64,000 nucleotides of DNA from the NCBI RefSeq assembly GCF_001007875.1, contig NZ_CP011412.1:186001-250000 (forward strand), in the 5' to 3' direction. A model generated the notes under the pieces. The model saw only the letters and a list, made by a program, of their open reading frames with translations. It was not told the DNA's origin and ran no database searches. The stretch comes from Sedimenticola thiotaurini (lineage in GTDB: Bacteria > Pseudomonadota > Gammaproteobacteria > Chromatiales > Chromatiaceae). The translations under genes and the position numbers were made by a program. Within the stretch, counting starts at the first letter, position 1. Every line of letters begins with the position of its first letter. This document shows positions 19,001-25,937 of this stretch, one piece after another.

Positions 19001-19421
19001 GTCGACTCAGCTCCTCAAATGTCAGATTGGCGGATGGGGTGGAGGGTTTGCTCTGGCCGGCGAACAGGCTGAGGGCATTGCGTAGCTCCTTGAGTTGCTG
19101 TTCAGCGTTGTCGACTGTCTGCTTGTACAGCTCTGCCTGCTTCTGCTCCCGCTCGGCCTGCTGCAGCAGGTCCAGAATCTGGCGGTAGACCTCCAGCTCC
19201 TTGCTGTCGCTCCCTTCCTGCCCGGCGATCGCTTCCAGCTCGGTAACCTTGGCCCGGGCGCTCTCGATGGTCAGGGCGGTGGACTCCAGTGGGTCGACCG
19301 GGTCCGCCGCCAGAATGGGCAGGATGACCGCCAGGTTCAACAGGAGTATCGGCAGCAGCCTGGACAGTGGCCGAAATTGGATCAGGAGGTTCAGCACGGA
19401 TCTCCCCGGAGGTGCGCTCAT
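16023..19421 (-). CDS. mscK: Large MscS-superfamily mechanosensitive channel (MscK/KefA type)
   Basis: A 1132-aa inner-membrane channel, close in size to E. coli MscK (about 1120 aa). Order: N-terminal signal-like segment (LLPILLLNLAVILPILA), a long periplasmic coiled-coil region (about 50-460, Gln/Leu/Glu-rich), about 11 transmembrane segments, then the MscS core. The core pore helix reads GVGLGFGLKEIFANFFSG, followed by the beta domain IRIGDTVTIGDISGTVSRI and a C-terminal cytoplasmic domain. It releases solutes on hypo-osmotic shock. It is monocistronic and precedes the envelope module on the same strand. Confidence 0.93.
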   Translation of the reverse strand: MSAPPGRSVLNLLIQFRPLSRLLPILLLNLAVILPILAADPVDPLESTALTIESARAKVTELEAIAGQEGSDSKELEVYRQILDLLQQAEREQKQAELYKQTVDNAEQQLKELRNALSLFAGQSKPSTPSANLTFEELSRRYNLAQSERQLAQTELQELEEQRSRQRLRPEQSGKELADAKRWLEEIEQQLSGESANRLQASQKQLASATQLMLKNKINRLQMERLSHTHRMDQLAVQIELAQARLKQADAQVQQFQEQTSLVQSEEAQQAQQQAAIAQQEAAGKHPLIQQYANQNSALSQKLAQLASRTEAITLELEKTVARKEAIRQSQERVQQQISIGGLDEQPGRVLQKQRTSLPRLADIEKSVEKRRAEIATVRLESFQIDDQRKQLQAELEHDLIDELRPADLSAAEWSGIRLELKQLLDDRLVLLDKLITAYGRYEKTQADLNAEQLQLYDRVAQYGELLDRHLLWIPSTSRISADTFRDTIAAIGWFFSAQNWHSAADGIINGLERYPYRFILLVMIMGLLLAYRKKMRRRLAEIAPAVGNVTRDSFGNTGSAFLITLLLALPWPLLMAALGWWLTKGSDHSFTVALSIGLRRVAVFFFIIQIVRYLFIRNGLAEVHFRWNPAHGTHFRQHMHWLVAALVPIGFTVGVFEWVENDAYINSLGRLAFIAGLLVMTLFFHRMLNPWSGFLATDGNDNRTTLSRLWYPAVVLVNLSLAILAFEGYYFSALNLERMLYFSMIGGIFIFLTYHLLERWLLVAERRLALARARARRQAAQEAKLTKEAAEAAGEGVPELAEFEAINLATINEQTRRLLRVGAGLLFAVLIYLIWEQLTPALSWLNTVVLWRFESAGEISDISLWEGLAALAAVALTMVAGRNLPGLLEITLLQPLSLDLGTRYAVSTISRYTIYGAGSLLVLNLVGLRWDDVQWLVAAMGVGLGFGLKEIFANFFSGILILFERPIRIGDTVTIGDISGTVSRIRIRATTITDWDNKELVVPNKNFITDPLINWTLTDPVTRIVITVGIAYGSDTDKALKIMTEVVENHPEVMKEPRSTIFFTGFGDSSLNFDIRVFVSDNFKRMPLLHDLHMALNKALAEGGIEIPFPQRDLHLRSVDPKIDWQGGEKR

Positions 19422-19593
19422 TAGTAGCCGATGTGGCAGATACTGACCCGCTCTGGAGCGGTTGGTTCAAAATCCCACCCCCCGGTGGTGTTGTCAACAG
19501 ATACTATTCTTCTCTGGCCGCCCCCGGGGTCGATTTCCGGCCAGGTCCGGGGGTGTGCCGGATCGTTCTGTACAGAATGGGGTGCAGTGGCGA

Positions 19594-20370
19594 TCAGTCG
19601 TTGGTATGGGGATGGCTGTGTCCGGGAACGGTGTCATCGTGTTCATGTCCGGCATCCAGGCCGCTGGCGTGGATATGCAGATGGGAATGGGTATGCACAT
19701 GGGGGTGGCTGTGTATCACCCCCTCGCTCAGGGTGCCGTCCTTGATCACCACCGCACGGGTGGCCAACCGTTCCACCAGTCTGCGGTCGTGGGAGACAAA
19801 CAGCATCGCCTGGGGCAGCGACTCCAGGTGTTCCAGCAGGCGCTGTTCGGCCTTCTCATCCAGCCCGTTGGTCGGTTCATCCATCAACAGCACCTGGGGT
19901 TGCATGGCCAGCACAGTGGCCAGCGCAACCATCCGTTTTTCCCCGCCGGAGAGTTTGTAGGTGATGCGGTCGGCATAGTGGGCGAGACCCAGGGAGTCCA
20001 GCACCTGTCTTCCTATCACCTCCGCTTCGGTCCCGGTTTTGCCCAGGTTACGTGGCCCGAAAACCACATCCTCCAGCACAGTCGGGCAGAACAGCTGGTC
20101 ATCCGCATCCTGGAACAGCAGCCCGGCCCGGGCCCGGACTTCCCGGAAATCCGCCTCGCTGTGACGCTCCCGGCCGAAGGCGTGGATCGTTCCCTGGGTG
20201 GGTTTGTGCAACCCCACCATCAGTTGCAGCAGGGTGGTCTTGCCGGCACCGTTCCCCCCCAGCAGGGCGACCCGCTCACCGGCGTGCAGGTGGAAATCAA
20301 TCCCGGACAGTACCGGGTGTCCCGGGTAGCCAAAGGCGATGTCCTGCAACCGGATCAGGGCTTCATTCAT
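19594..20370 (-). CDS. nikO: Nickel ECF/ABC transporter ATPase NikO with His-rich tail
   Basis: A 258-aa ATPase of the CbiO/NikO family. Walker A is GGNGAGKT (38-45), the signature LSGGEKR, Walker B VLLMDEP, and the switch His is in MLFVSHDRR. The last about 45 residues are an unusual His-rich tail with repeats such as HSHPHVHTHSH, likely binding Ni2+ in the cytoplasm. The start at 20370 overlaps the nikQ stop by 4 bp (ATGA); the longer frame to 20493 lies inside nikQ and is rejected. It is the last gene of the nikKMLQO operon and powers Ni2+ uptake together with NikQ and NikM. Confidence 0.95.
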   Translation of the reverse strand: MNEALIRLQDIAFGYPGHPVLSGIDFHLHAGERVALLGGNGAGKTTLLQLMVGLHKPTQGTIHAFGRERHSEADFREVRARAGLLFQDADDQLFCPTVLEDVVFGPRNLGKTGTEAEVIGRQVLDSLGLAHYADRITYKLSGGEKRMVALATVLAMQPQVLLMDEPTNGLDEKAEQRLLEHLESLPQAMLFVSHDRRLVERLATRAVVIKDGTLSEGVIHSHPHVHTHSHLHIHASGLDAGHEHDDTVPGHSHPHTND

Positions 20371-21128
20371 AGGATCTGCTCCAGCAGCAGTAGTGTACCG
20401 GCGACTCCCAGTACCAGCAGCAGCGCCAGGGAGTCGTGGCGACCCCAGAGCGTCTGTCTGGCCAGGTAGAAGCGGCCATTGAAACCGCGGCATTTCATGG
20501 CCGCCAGGATGCGTTCGGAACGTTTCAGGCTGCGTAGCAGCAACATTCCCACCAGCCAGCCGAAGGTCTGCCAGGTGTGTCGGTTGCTGCCGGCCACAAA
20601 GGCGCGCGCCCGCATGGCTAGCCGCAGGCGCCGGTACTCTTCAAACAGGACGCCGATATAGCGCACGGTAAACAGGAACAGGTGGATCAGCTTGTCCGGT
20701 AAGCGCAACTGGCCCAGAGCGTGGCCCAGCACCACCGGTTCCAGGGTGCCCACCAGGGCCATCAGCAGGATCACGATGGTATTGGCCTTGAGTACGATCC
20801 CCAGTGCCCGCTGCAGCCCCTCCACACTGGCGCTGAACGGTCCCAGGCTGATCAGGCTCTCTCCGGGGATGGAGAAGGGCAGCATCACCAGCAGCAGGAT
20901 CATGAATCCCTCCATAGCCAGCAGCCGTTTACCCAGTGAGGCACCCCCCAGCCCGATCCACCAGGCCGCAGCCAGGCTCAGTAGCAGGCTGGGCAGTAAC
21001 AGGGAGATCCGTTCCAGGGAGACCAGGGTCAGGGCCATCAGCAGGGCGCTGATCACCCGCAGGCGGGGATCGAAACGGGCCAGCCGGTTGTGGCGGGATG
21101 CCTCGTCAATCAGAGCCAGCTGCATCAT
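20367..21128 (-). CDS. nikQ: Nickel transporter transmembrane T component NikQ
   Basis: A CbiQ-family T component (253 aa) of a group I energy-coupling-factor transporter. About five hydrophobic segments lead to the conserved cytoplasmic coupling helices, with the Ala-Arg-Gly-like signatures LAMRARAF and ILAAMKCRGFNG. The N-terminal LIDEASRHNRLARFDPRLRV is typical of CbiQ. The double ATG at 21128 overlaps the nikL stop. It links the S unit NikM to the ATPase NikO in the inner membrane. Confidence 0.93.
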   Translation of the reverse strand: MMQLALIDEASRHNRLARFDPRLRVISALLMALTLVSLERISLLLPSLLLSLAAAWWIGLGGASLGKRLLAMEGFMILLLVMLPFSIPGESLISLGPFSASVEGLQRALGIVLKANTIVILLMALVGTLEPVVLGHALGQLRLPDKLIHLFLFTVRYIGVLFEEYRRLRLAMRARAFVAGSNRHTWQTFGWLVGMLLLRSLKRSERILAAMKCRGFNGRFYLARQTLWGRHDSLALLLVLGVAGTLLLLEQIL

Positions 21129-21703
21129 CGGTCGGGGGCTCCCCGCCTGGCGCGCCACCAGAGAGCCACCCCGGCCAGACCAAAGATGAAACCGATGCCG
21201 CCCAGGATGTCGCTCAGCCGGGCCCGATCATCACTGCGCTGCAACTGTTCACGCAGGGGGCCGATCTGCCGGGCCACGGCCTGCTCGATCAATCTGGCCA
21301 ATTGTGTATCGGGCGGAGTGACGGAACCAGACTGTGGCGCGGGGCTGTGATCGGTCGCTGCCGGTGGTGTGACTGAGCTGACCGGTGCGGGGGCAAACTC
21401 GCTGGAATGGATCTGCCACTCGGCCTGATGCCCCTCGCCGGTGTTGACCCGCAGCCGGTATTCCCCGGCGCTGGTCACCGGGTAGCTGAAGGTCCCCCGG
21501 GGGTCGGTCCTCAGTTCCGCCACTGTTTGGTTATCGGCATCGCTGATGGTGACCAGAGCGTCCGCCACGCCGGCACCACCGGCGAAGTAGGCGCTGCCGT
21601 GGATACGATCGCCCTCAACATAGGCAAACAGTTTCAGCAGGTGGGCCTCGGCCACGCCGTTACAGAGCAGCAGGAACGGGATAATCAGGCACAGACGCGA
21701 CAT
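21125..21703 (-). CDS. nikL: Nickel transporter accessory protein NikL
   Basis: A 192-aa protein with signal peptide (LIIPFLLLCNGVAEA), a carboxypeptidase-regulatory-like beta domain (about 20-100, VEGDRIHGSAYFAGG and PRGTFSYPVTSAGEYRL), a Pro-rich linker, a short coiled segment and one C-terminal transmembrane helix (ILGGIGFIFGLAGVALWW). This layout, with a mature N-terminus beginning at His-Leu, is that of NikL, the auxiliary membrane protein that replaces NikN in some nickel ECF systems. It sits between nikM (4-nt gap) and nikQ (4-bp overlap). Confidence 0.85.
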   Translation of the reverse strand: MSRLCLIIPFLLLCNGVAEAHLLKLFAYVEGDRIHGSAYFAGGAGVADALVTISDADNQTVAELRTDPRGTFSYPVTSAGEYRLRVNTGEGHQAEWQIHSSEFAPAPVSSVTPPAATDHSPAPQSGSVTPPDTQLARLIEQAVARQIGPLREQLQRSDDRARLSDILGGIGFIFGLAGVALWWRARRGAPDR

Positions 21704-21707
21704 CGGG

Positions 21708-22316
21708 TTACTCCCGTACAGTGATCAGTTCCGGCGCCACCCGGAGTATGAAACCGAGGGCGAAGCCGGTGACGGCGGCCTCGCCAATGATCAGTGGTGC
21801 ATAGGTGGCCAGCACCAGTCTGGCCGCCGGTAAAAATTCGCTGCTGCTCAGGCCGAGACTGAAGCTTACCATCAGAGCGGTCAGCAGCACCCCCAGGGCG
21901 CCACCGAGACCACCCCAGAACAGCGTGGCCCTGCCGCTGGAACGGCGCAGTACCGGGCCGATCAGTGCCGCGCAAAGCAGCGCCGGCAGGGCGATATTCA
22001 GGGTGTTGACCCCCAGCACCAGCAGCCCCCCGTAGCCGAAAAAGACCGCCTGCATGATCAGGGCGACAAAAATGGCGGGTACTGCCGCCCAACCCAGGAT
22101 CAATCCCATCAGCCCGTTCAGAATCAGGTGAACACTGCTGGGCCCGACCGGTATGGAGACCAGGGAGGCGACAAAGAAGGCGGCCGAGAGTACCGCCGCC
22201 TGGGGTATCCGGTCGTAGTCGAGTCGCCGGATCGCCACCGCCAACAGGCCGGCGGTGGCAACGGCGCCGGTGATCAGTATGGGGCTGGAGAGCACCCCGT
22301 CAGGGATATGGGCGAT
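21708..22316 (-). CDS. nikM: Nickel-specific substrate-binding membrane protein NikM, probable AUC start
   Basis: The CbiM/NikM-family S component, 202 aa with about seven transmembrane helices; VGPSSVHLILNGLMGLILG carries the conserved internal His. In this family the N-terminus (Met/Ala-His-Ile-Pro-Asp/Glu-Gly) itself ligates Ni2+. Here those residues (AHIPDGVLSSP) are encoded, but no ATG, GTG or TTG precedes them. A strong AAGGAG (22325-22330) sits 8 nt before an ATC codon at 22316-22314, giving M-A-H-I-P-D-G. Starting at the first regular codon (GTG, 22295) would remove the metal-binding His. The ATC start is inference; a sequencing error at that base is the alternative. Confidence 0.88.
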   Translation of the reverse strand: MAHIPDGVLSSPILITGAVATAGLLAVAIRRLDYDRIPQAAVLSAAFFVASLVSIPVGPSSVHLILNGLMGLILGWAAVPAIFVALIMQAVFFGYGGLLVLGVNTLNIALPALLCAALIGPVLRRSSGRATLFWGGLGGALGVLLTALMVSFSLGLSSSEFLPAARLVLATYAPLIIGEAAVTGFALGFILRVAPELITVRE

Positions 22317-22332
22317 TGTGGTGGCTCCTTGG

Positions 22333-23106
22333 CTATGGCATGTCCCGGGTAAATACCCAGATCAGTGCCCCCTGTTCCACCGGAACCGCTTCACCGGCGG
22401 GATTGTTCATCTTCTCCGGCCCTTCCAGCAGCGCGGCGAATCCCCACCAGCCGGCCCGGGGCATGACATAGCTGAAGGTGCCGTTGGCATCCGCCTTGAT
22501 CACCTGGGTGACATACGCGTCTGCCGGCGGCGTCACGCTGCCGTCATTCAGCCACTCAACCTCCACCTCTGCAAAGGGCACCGGCTGACCATTTTGCTGC
22601 ACTACGCCCCGGAACTGGTTGCCGGTCCAGAGCCCGAAAGGACGGGTCAGAGGCTCGATCTCCACCGGAAATCCCACCGACCTGTCCCAGCCGGTTTCCG
22701 CGGCGAAGGCATCCACCACCACTTTGGTGTAGTGCTCGATCATCACCCCCTCGGCCGGCTCCCAGTAAGGGGCGGGTTGCAGGTAGAACAGGTAATCGCC
22801 GGGCCGGTTAAAGCGGAAATCGGCCCGGTAGGCAGTGGCACCGGCTACCTGATAGGGGGTGAGTGCGTCACGCAGATCCTGGTGGCCATCGGGTCCCAAC
22901 ACCCCGAACTGTACCGGTTCCCCCATCGCCATGGCCGGGCCCCGGGACATGGGATGGGTGAAACGCATATCCAGTTGTATGCTCCGCGGCGTTGCCTCAT
23001 GGATCAGATCATGGGACGGGATCAGGGTCTGGAAGTGGGCGGCGGCAAACGACGGGAAGAGGACGACAATGGCCGGAATCAGGCAGGGGGCAAACCGTTT
23101 AAACAT
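22333..23106 (-). CDS. nikK: Periplasmic nickel-binding DUF4198 protein NikK
   Basis: A 257-aa exported protein with signal peptide ([15 protein letters not shown]) followed at once by His-Phe, the mature start usual for NikK/DUF4198 proteins. The body is beta-rich and carries His and Met residues ([24 protein letters not shown]) that may bind metal. As the first gene of the transport operon behind the NikR-type operator it probably supplies Ni2+ to NikM/NikL in the periplasm. Its stop lies 16 nt before the proposed nikM start. Confidence 0.88.
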   Translation of the reverse strand: MFKRFAPCLIPAIVVLFPSFAAAHFQTLIPSHDLIHEATPRSIQLDMRFTHPMSRGPAMAMGEPVQFGVLGPDGHQDLRDALTPYQVAGATAYRADFRFNRPGDYLFYLQPAPYWEPAEGVMIEHYTKVVVDAFAAETGWDRSVGFPVEIEPLTRPFGLWTGNQFRGVVQQNGQPVPFAEVEVEWLNDGSVTPPADAYVTQVIKADANGTFSYVMPRAGWWGFAALLEGPEKMNNPAGEAVPVEQGALIWVFTRDMP

Positions 23107-23170
23107 GGGCGAACTCCAGAGGTGAAAGCGGTCGGGGGTTCCTACCGCGTACCGGGGGAAGATTAAGAAA

Positions 23171-23195
23171 TATTACAAAAAAATAATTTGTAATA
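23171..23195. promoter_or_regulatory. Predicted NikR operator upstream of nikK
   Basis: TATTACA (23171-23177) and TGTAATA (23189-23195) form a perfect 7-bp inverted repeat separated by 11 nt. It lies in a very AT-rich patch between the nikR stop and the nikK start. NikR binds widely spaced dyads of this kind in several proteobacteria. Repression of nikKMLQO at high nickel is the expected outcome. Confidence 0.75.
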
Positions 23196-23236
23196 CAAAC
23201 GTCGACGCCCGGCCGGTGTCGGGTTGGTTTGCCGCT

Positions 23237-23704
23237 TCAGGTCTGGGGGTGGGTGTGACTGTGTTTCTGGGCACCGCTGCCGTGGTGGTGGTGCTCCTGA
23301 TGTACCTCCACCGGGATCAGGTTGAGCCTGCCGTGTCGTACTCCGGGCTGGGTGATGACGGCGTTGGCGAACGCCTCCACCTGGCGGGTGGGGCCGTTCA
23401 CCACCACGGTCTCCAGGCAGTTCTCATGATCCAGGTGGACGTGCAGAGTGGAGACCGAAACATCGTGATGGTGGTGGTGGGCATGGGTCAGGCGCCGGGC
23501 CAGCTCCCGCTCCTCGTGGTTGAACACGTAGCTGAGGGTACCGACGCAGTGGCTGGAGTCGGTCTGTTCCATGCGATCCGCCTCCAGGGTATCGCGGATC
23601 ATATCCCGGATCGCCTCCGAGCGGTTCCTGTAGTTACGCCGTTTCAGATACTCCTCGAACTGGCTGATCAGTTCATCATCCAGGGAGATGGTGATACGTT
23701 CCAT
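23237..23704 (-). CDS. nikR: Nickel-responsive repressor NikR with His-rich C-terminal tail
   Basis: A ribbon-helix-helix plus ACT-domain regulator, 155 aa. The RHH part is MERITISLDDELISQFEEYL with NRSEAIRDMIR. The high-affinity nickel site is present: H88 and H90 in STLHVHLDHENCLE, C96, and a His from the HAHHHHH run (75-80) of the partner subunit. The E. coli protein ends near PGVRHGHL...P. Here about 22 extra residues (EHHHHGSGAQKHSHTH) add a second His cluster. It is transcribed upstream of, and in the same direction as, nikK, with the operator in between. Confidence 0.96.
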   Translation of the reverse strand: MERITISLDDELISQFEEYLKRRNYRNRSEAIRDMIRDTLEADRMEQTDSSHCVGTLSYVFNHEERELARRLTHAHHHHHDVSVSTLHVHLDHENCLETVVVNGPTRQVEAFANAVITQPGVRHGRLNLIPVEVHQEHHHHGSGAQKHSHTHPQT

Positions 23705-23806
23705 GGGGCTTCCTCGTAATCGACTGCCGGTTAGGCCCGAATCATCTCAGGAGAAGCGGGACAGGGCAAACGGCCGGCGGGGGTGGCAGGCTGTTCCGGG
23801 TGGCTG

Positions 23807-24589
23807 TTACCAAAGCTCTTTCAGGAGTCCCACCACGCTGATCAACAGCAGGGCCGAACCGAGCAACCGGAAGAACAGGGGCGATTCCCGGTCCAGCATC
23901 CGGCGGTGCAGTCGCAACCCCAGCAGGTGACCGATGGTGGCGCAGGGCAGCAACCAGAGCTGATGAATCAGCTGCAGGTCGATACCCACGGCGATAAAGG
24001 CGGCCATCTTGATAGTGACCAGGATGAACCAGAGGACAAACAGGGTGTCGCGCAGCTGGTGTTTATCCACATGGTTGGCGAATACGGCGATGATCAGGGG
24101 GGCGCCGATCAGGGATGAGCCGCTGATATAACCCCCCAGCATCAGAAACAGGGCGTCTACGCTCTTGCTCTTGCTGCGGAAGGGACGGTTCAGGATATAG
24201 CCGACCGCATATACCGCCACGATAGAGAAGATGATGCCACTCATTATCGCTGGAGGCAGGGTGATCAGACCGAACACACCCAGCAGTTTCGGTATGATCA
24301 TCACCGCCAGCGCATAGCGCAGGTAGGCCCAGTCGATATTCTGCCGCATGACCTCACCGCTGGCCTCGGCCGACCGGGAGCGGCGAGCATTCACCAGCAC
24401 AGTGGAGGAGGAGAACACCAGCAGGTGGATGGCGATAATGGGCAGGAAAATCAGCGGCCGATTGTCGATCAGCAGCAGAAAGGGGAGAGACAGGGCGGCG
24501 CCACCGAAGCCGAGACCGGAGCGGACAAAACCGCTCCAGACAAAAATCAGGCCAATCAACAGGTATTGATAACTCTCCAGGTCACTCAT
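23807..24589 (-). CDS. TSUP (TauE/SafE) family membrane permease
   Basis: A 260-aa protein with eight or so transmembrane segments in the duplicated TSUP layout. The N-terminal FVRSGLGFGGAALSLPFLLL and the mid-protein LGGYISGSSLIGAPLII are the two family repeats that line the path for sulfur-containing anions or organic acids. The substrate is not readable. It lies downstream of the pirin gene on the same strand with a 141-nt gap, so co-transcription is uncertain. Confidence 0.88.
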   Translation of the reverse strand: MSDLESYQYLLIGLIFVWSGFVRSGLGFGGAALSLPFLLLIDNRPLIFLPIIAIHLLVFSSSTVLVNARRSRSAEASGEVMRQNIDWAYLRYALAVMIIPKLLGVFGLITLPPAIMSGIIFSIVAVYAVGYILNRPFRSKSKSVDALFLMLGGYISGSSLIGAPLIIAVFANHVDKHQLRDTLFVLWFILVTIKMAAFIAVGIDLQLIHQLWLLPCATIGHLLGLRLHRRMLDRESPLFFRLLGSALLLISVVGLLKELW

Positions 24590-24730
24590 TGGCGGAACAG
24601 TCCAGGGGTATGCCGGGGGCTCTGTACACTTTCTCTGTCTATCGGTTGCGGATCCGTAAGCTGGCCAATGATACGCTTTCGTGAGCGCTCGCGGCAGGTT
24701 GACAGCGGGTTGAGTTTCTGGATGGTCCGA

Positions 24731-25447
24731 TCAATGGGCGGCTGGCTCCGCAGGCAGATCAAACAGCAGAATCTCTGCCTGCTCCAGGCCGGTCAGTGCC
24801 ACCTCAGGCTCATCCGCCAGCACGATGGCATCACCACCGGTGAGCTGTTCGCCGTTGATCGACGCCGCACCCCTGGCGATATGCACATAGGCGATACGAC
24901 CCGGCTCCAGAACATGGGTGATGGGGTGATCCCGATCCAGCAGGCTGCCGTAGATCAGGCCGTCCTGATGGGCGCTCAGAGAGCCGTCGCGGCCATCCGG
25001 GGAGACCAGCAAGCGGAGCCGGTTACGACGTTCCGGGAGGGGGAACTGCTTCTGGGCATAGCCGGGTTCCACCCCCTGCCGGTTGGGCAGCAGCCAGATC
25101 TGCAGCAGATGTACCGGTTGTTGATCGGAGTGGTTGAACTCACTGTGTTGTACTCCGCTGCCGGCGCTCATACGCTGGATCTCCCCGGGACGGATCAGGG
25201 AGCCGTTACCCAGGCTGTCCCTGTGTTCCAGCACACCATCCAGCAGGTAGGTGACGATCTCCATATCCCGGTGTGGATGGGTGGGAAACCCGCCGGCCGG
25301 TGCGATACGGTCATCATTGATCACCCGCAGGATGGAGATCCCCATCTGTTCCGGGTCATGGTAGTCGGCGAAAGAAAAGCTGTGGTAGCTGTCGAGCCAG
25401 TCATGCCGGCTATGGCCGCGCTCGGTTGCTGCTCTGATGCGTTTCAT
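24731..25447 (-). CDS. Pirin-family cupin protein (YhhW-like)
   Basis: A bicupin protein of 238 aa. The N-terminal cupin contains the metal-binding pattern GGFPTHPHRDMEIVTYLLDG and the later GSGVQHSEFNHS, giving three His plus a Glu as in YhhW, which has quercetin 2,3-dioxygenase activity in vitro. The C-terminal cupin (RIAYVHIARGAASINGEQL) lacks a metal set. The physiological role is unknown in most bacteria. ATG at 25447 is immediately before the conserved RIRAATERGHSRHDWLDSYH. Confidence 0.92.
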   Translation of the reverse strand: MKRIRAATERGHSRHDWLDSYHSFSFADYHDPEQMGISILRVINDDRIAPAGGFPTHPHRDMEIVTYLLDGVLEHRDSLGNGSLIRPGEIQRMSAGSGVQHSEFNHSDQQPVHLLQIWLLPNRQGVEPGYAQKQFPLPERRNRLRLLVSPDGRDGSLSAHQDGLIYGSLLDRDHPITHVLEPGRIAYVHIARGAASINGEQLTGGDAIVLADEPEVALTGLEQAEILLFDLPAEPAAH

Positions 25448-25610
25448 TGTGCTGGTCTCCTGCAGAATACCCCAGAGTGTAGTTTGGTCAGCTTCGGAGC
25501 ACCAATAAGTGGCCCACTATAGCTGCCAGGACCAGGCGGGAGGAATCCCCGGGCTTTATGTGAACCGGATGATATGGGATAAATGTCCACAGGATCTGGG
25601 AGGAAGAGGC

Positions 25611-25892
25611 ATGGGGTTGATCGAATATCTGAAGTCACTGTTCGTTGCTGCCGGCGCAGAGGAGCCGGAACCGGAGCTGGAGACCACCCTGGAGTACAAG
25701 GGGTTCGAGATCCGGGCGGAGCCTAAGGCCGAGGATGGACAGTTCCGTGTACAGGGCTGGATCAGTCGGGCGGGACAGATCCACCACTTTATCCGTGCCG
25801 ACCTGCTGCCGAGCCACGAAACCTGCATTGCCGAGACCCTGCGCAAGGCGCGGGTGCTGGTCGATCAGCAGGGAGATGACCTGTTCAGATGA
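25611..25892 (+). CDS. HlyU-family protein
   Basis: A 93-aa cytoplasmic protein matching the short HlyU-type family (not the ArsR-type Vibrio HlyU). The pattern YKGFEIRAEPKAEDGQFRVQGWI, followed by HFIRADLLPSHETC and a C-terminal helix, is characteristic. Function is not established. The start at 25611 follows a GGGAGGAAGAGG ribosome site; the upstream in-frame codon at 25509 adds unrelated residues. It precedes the CHASE2 kinase by 45 bp on the same strand. Confidence 0.8.
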   Translation: MGLIEYLKSLFVAAGAEEPEPELETTLEYKGFEIRAEPKAEDGQFRVQGWISRAGQIHHFIRADLLPSHETCIAETLRKARVLVDQQGDDLFR

Positions 25893-25937
25893 TAGGATCG
25901 GATCAAGATATCGCTGTCCCGTGCCGGTGTGCCGACC

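Noticed and set aside
20371-20493. N-terminal extension of NikO
   Set aside because: The extra 41 residues lie inside nikQ, lack family similarity, and the ATGA overlap with its own ATG explains the start.
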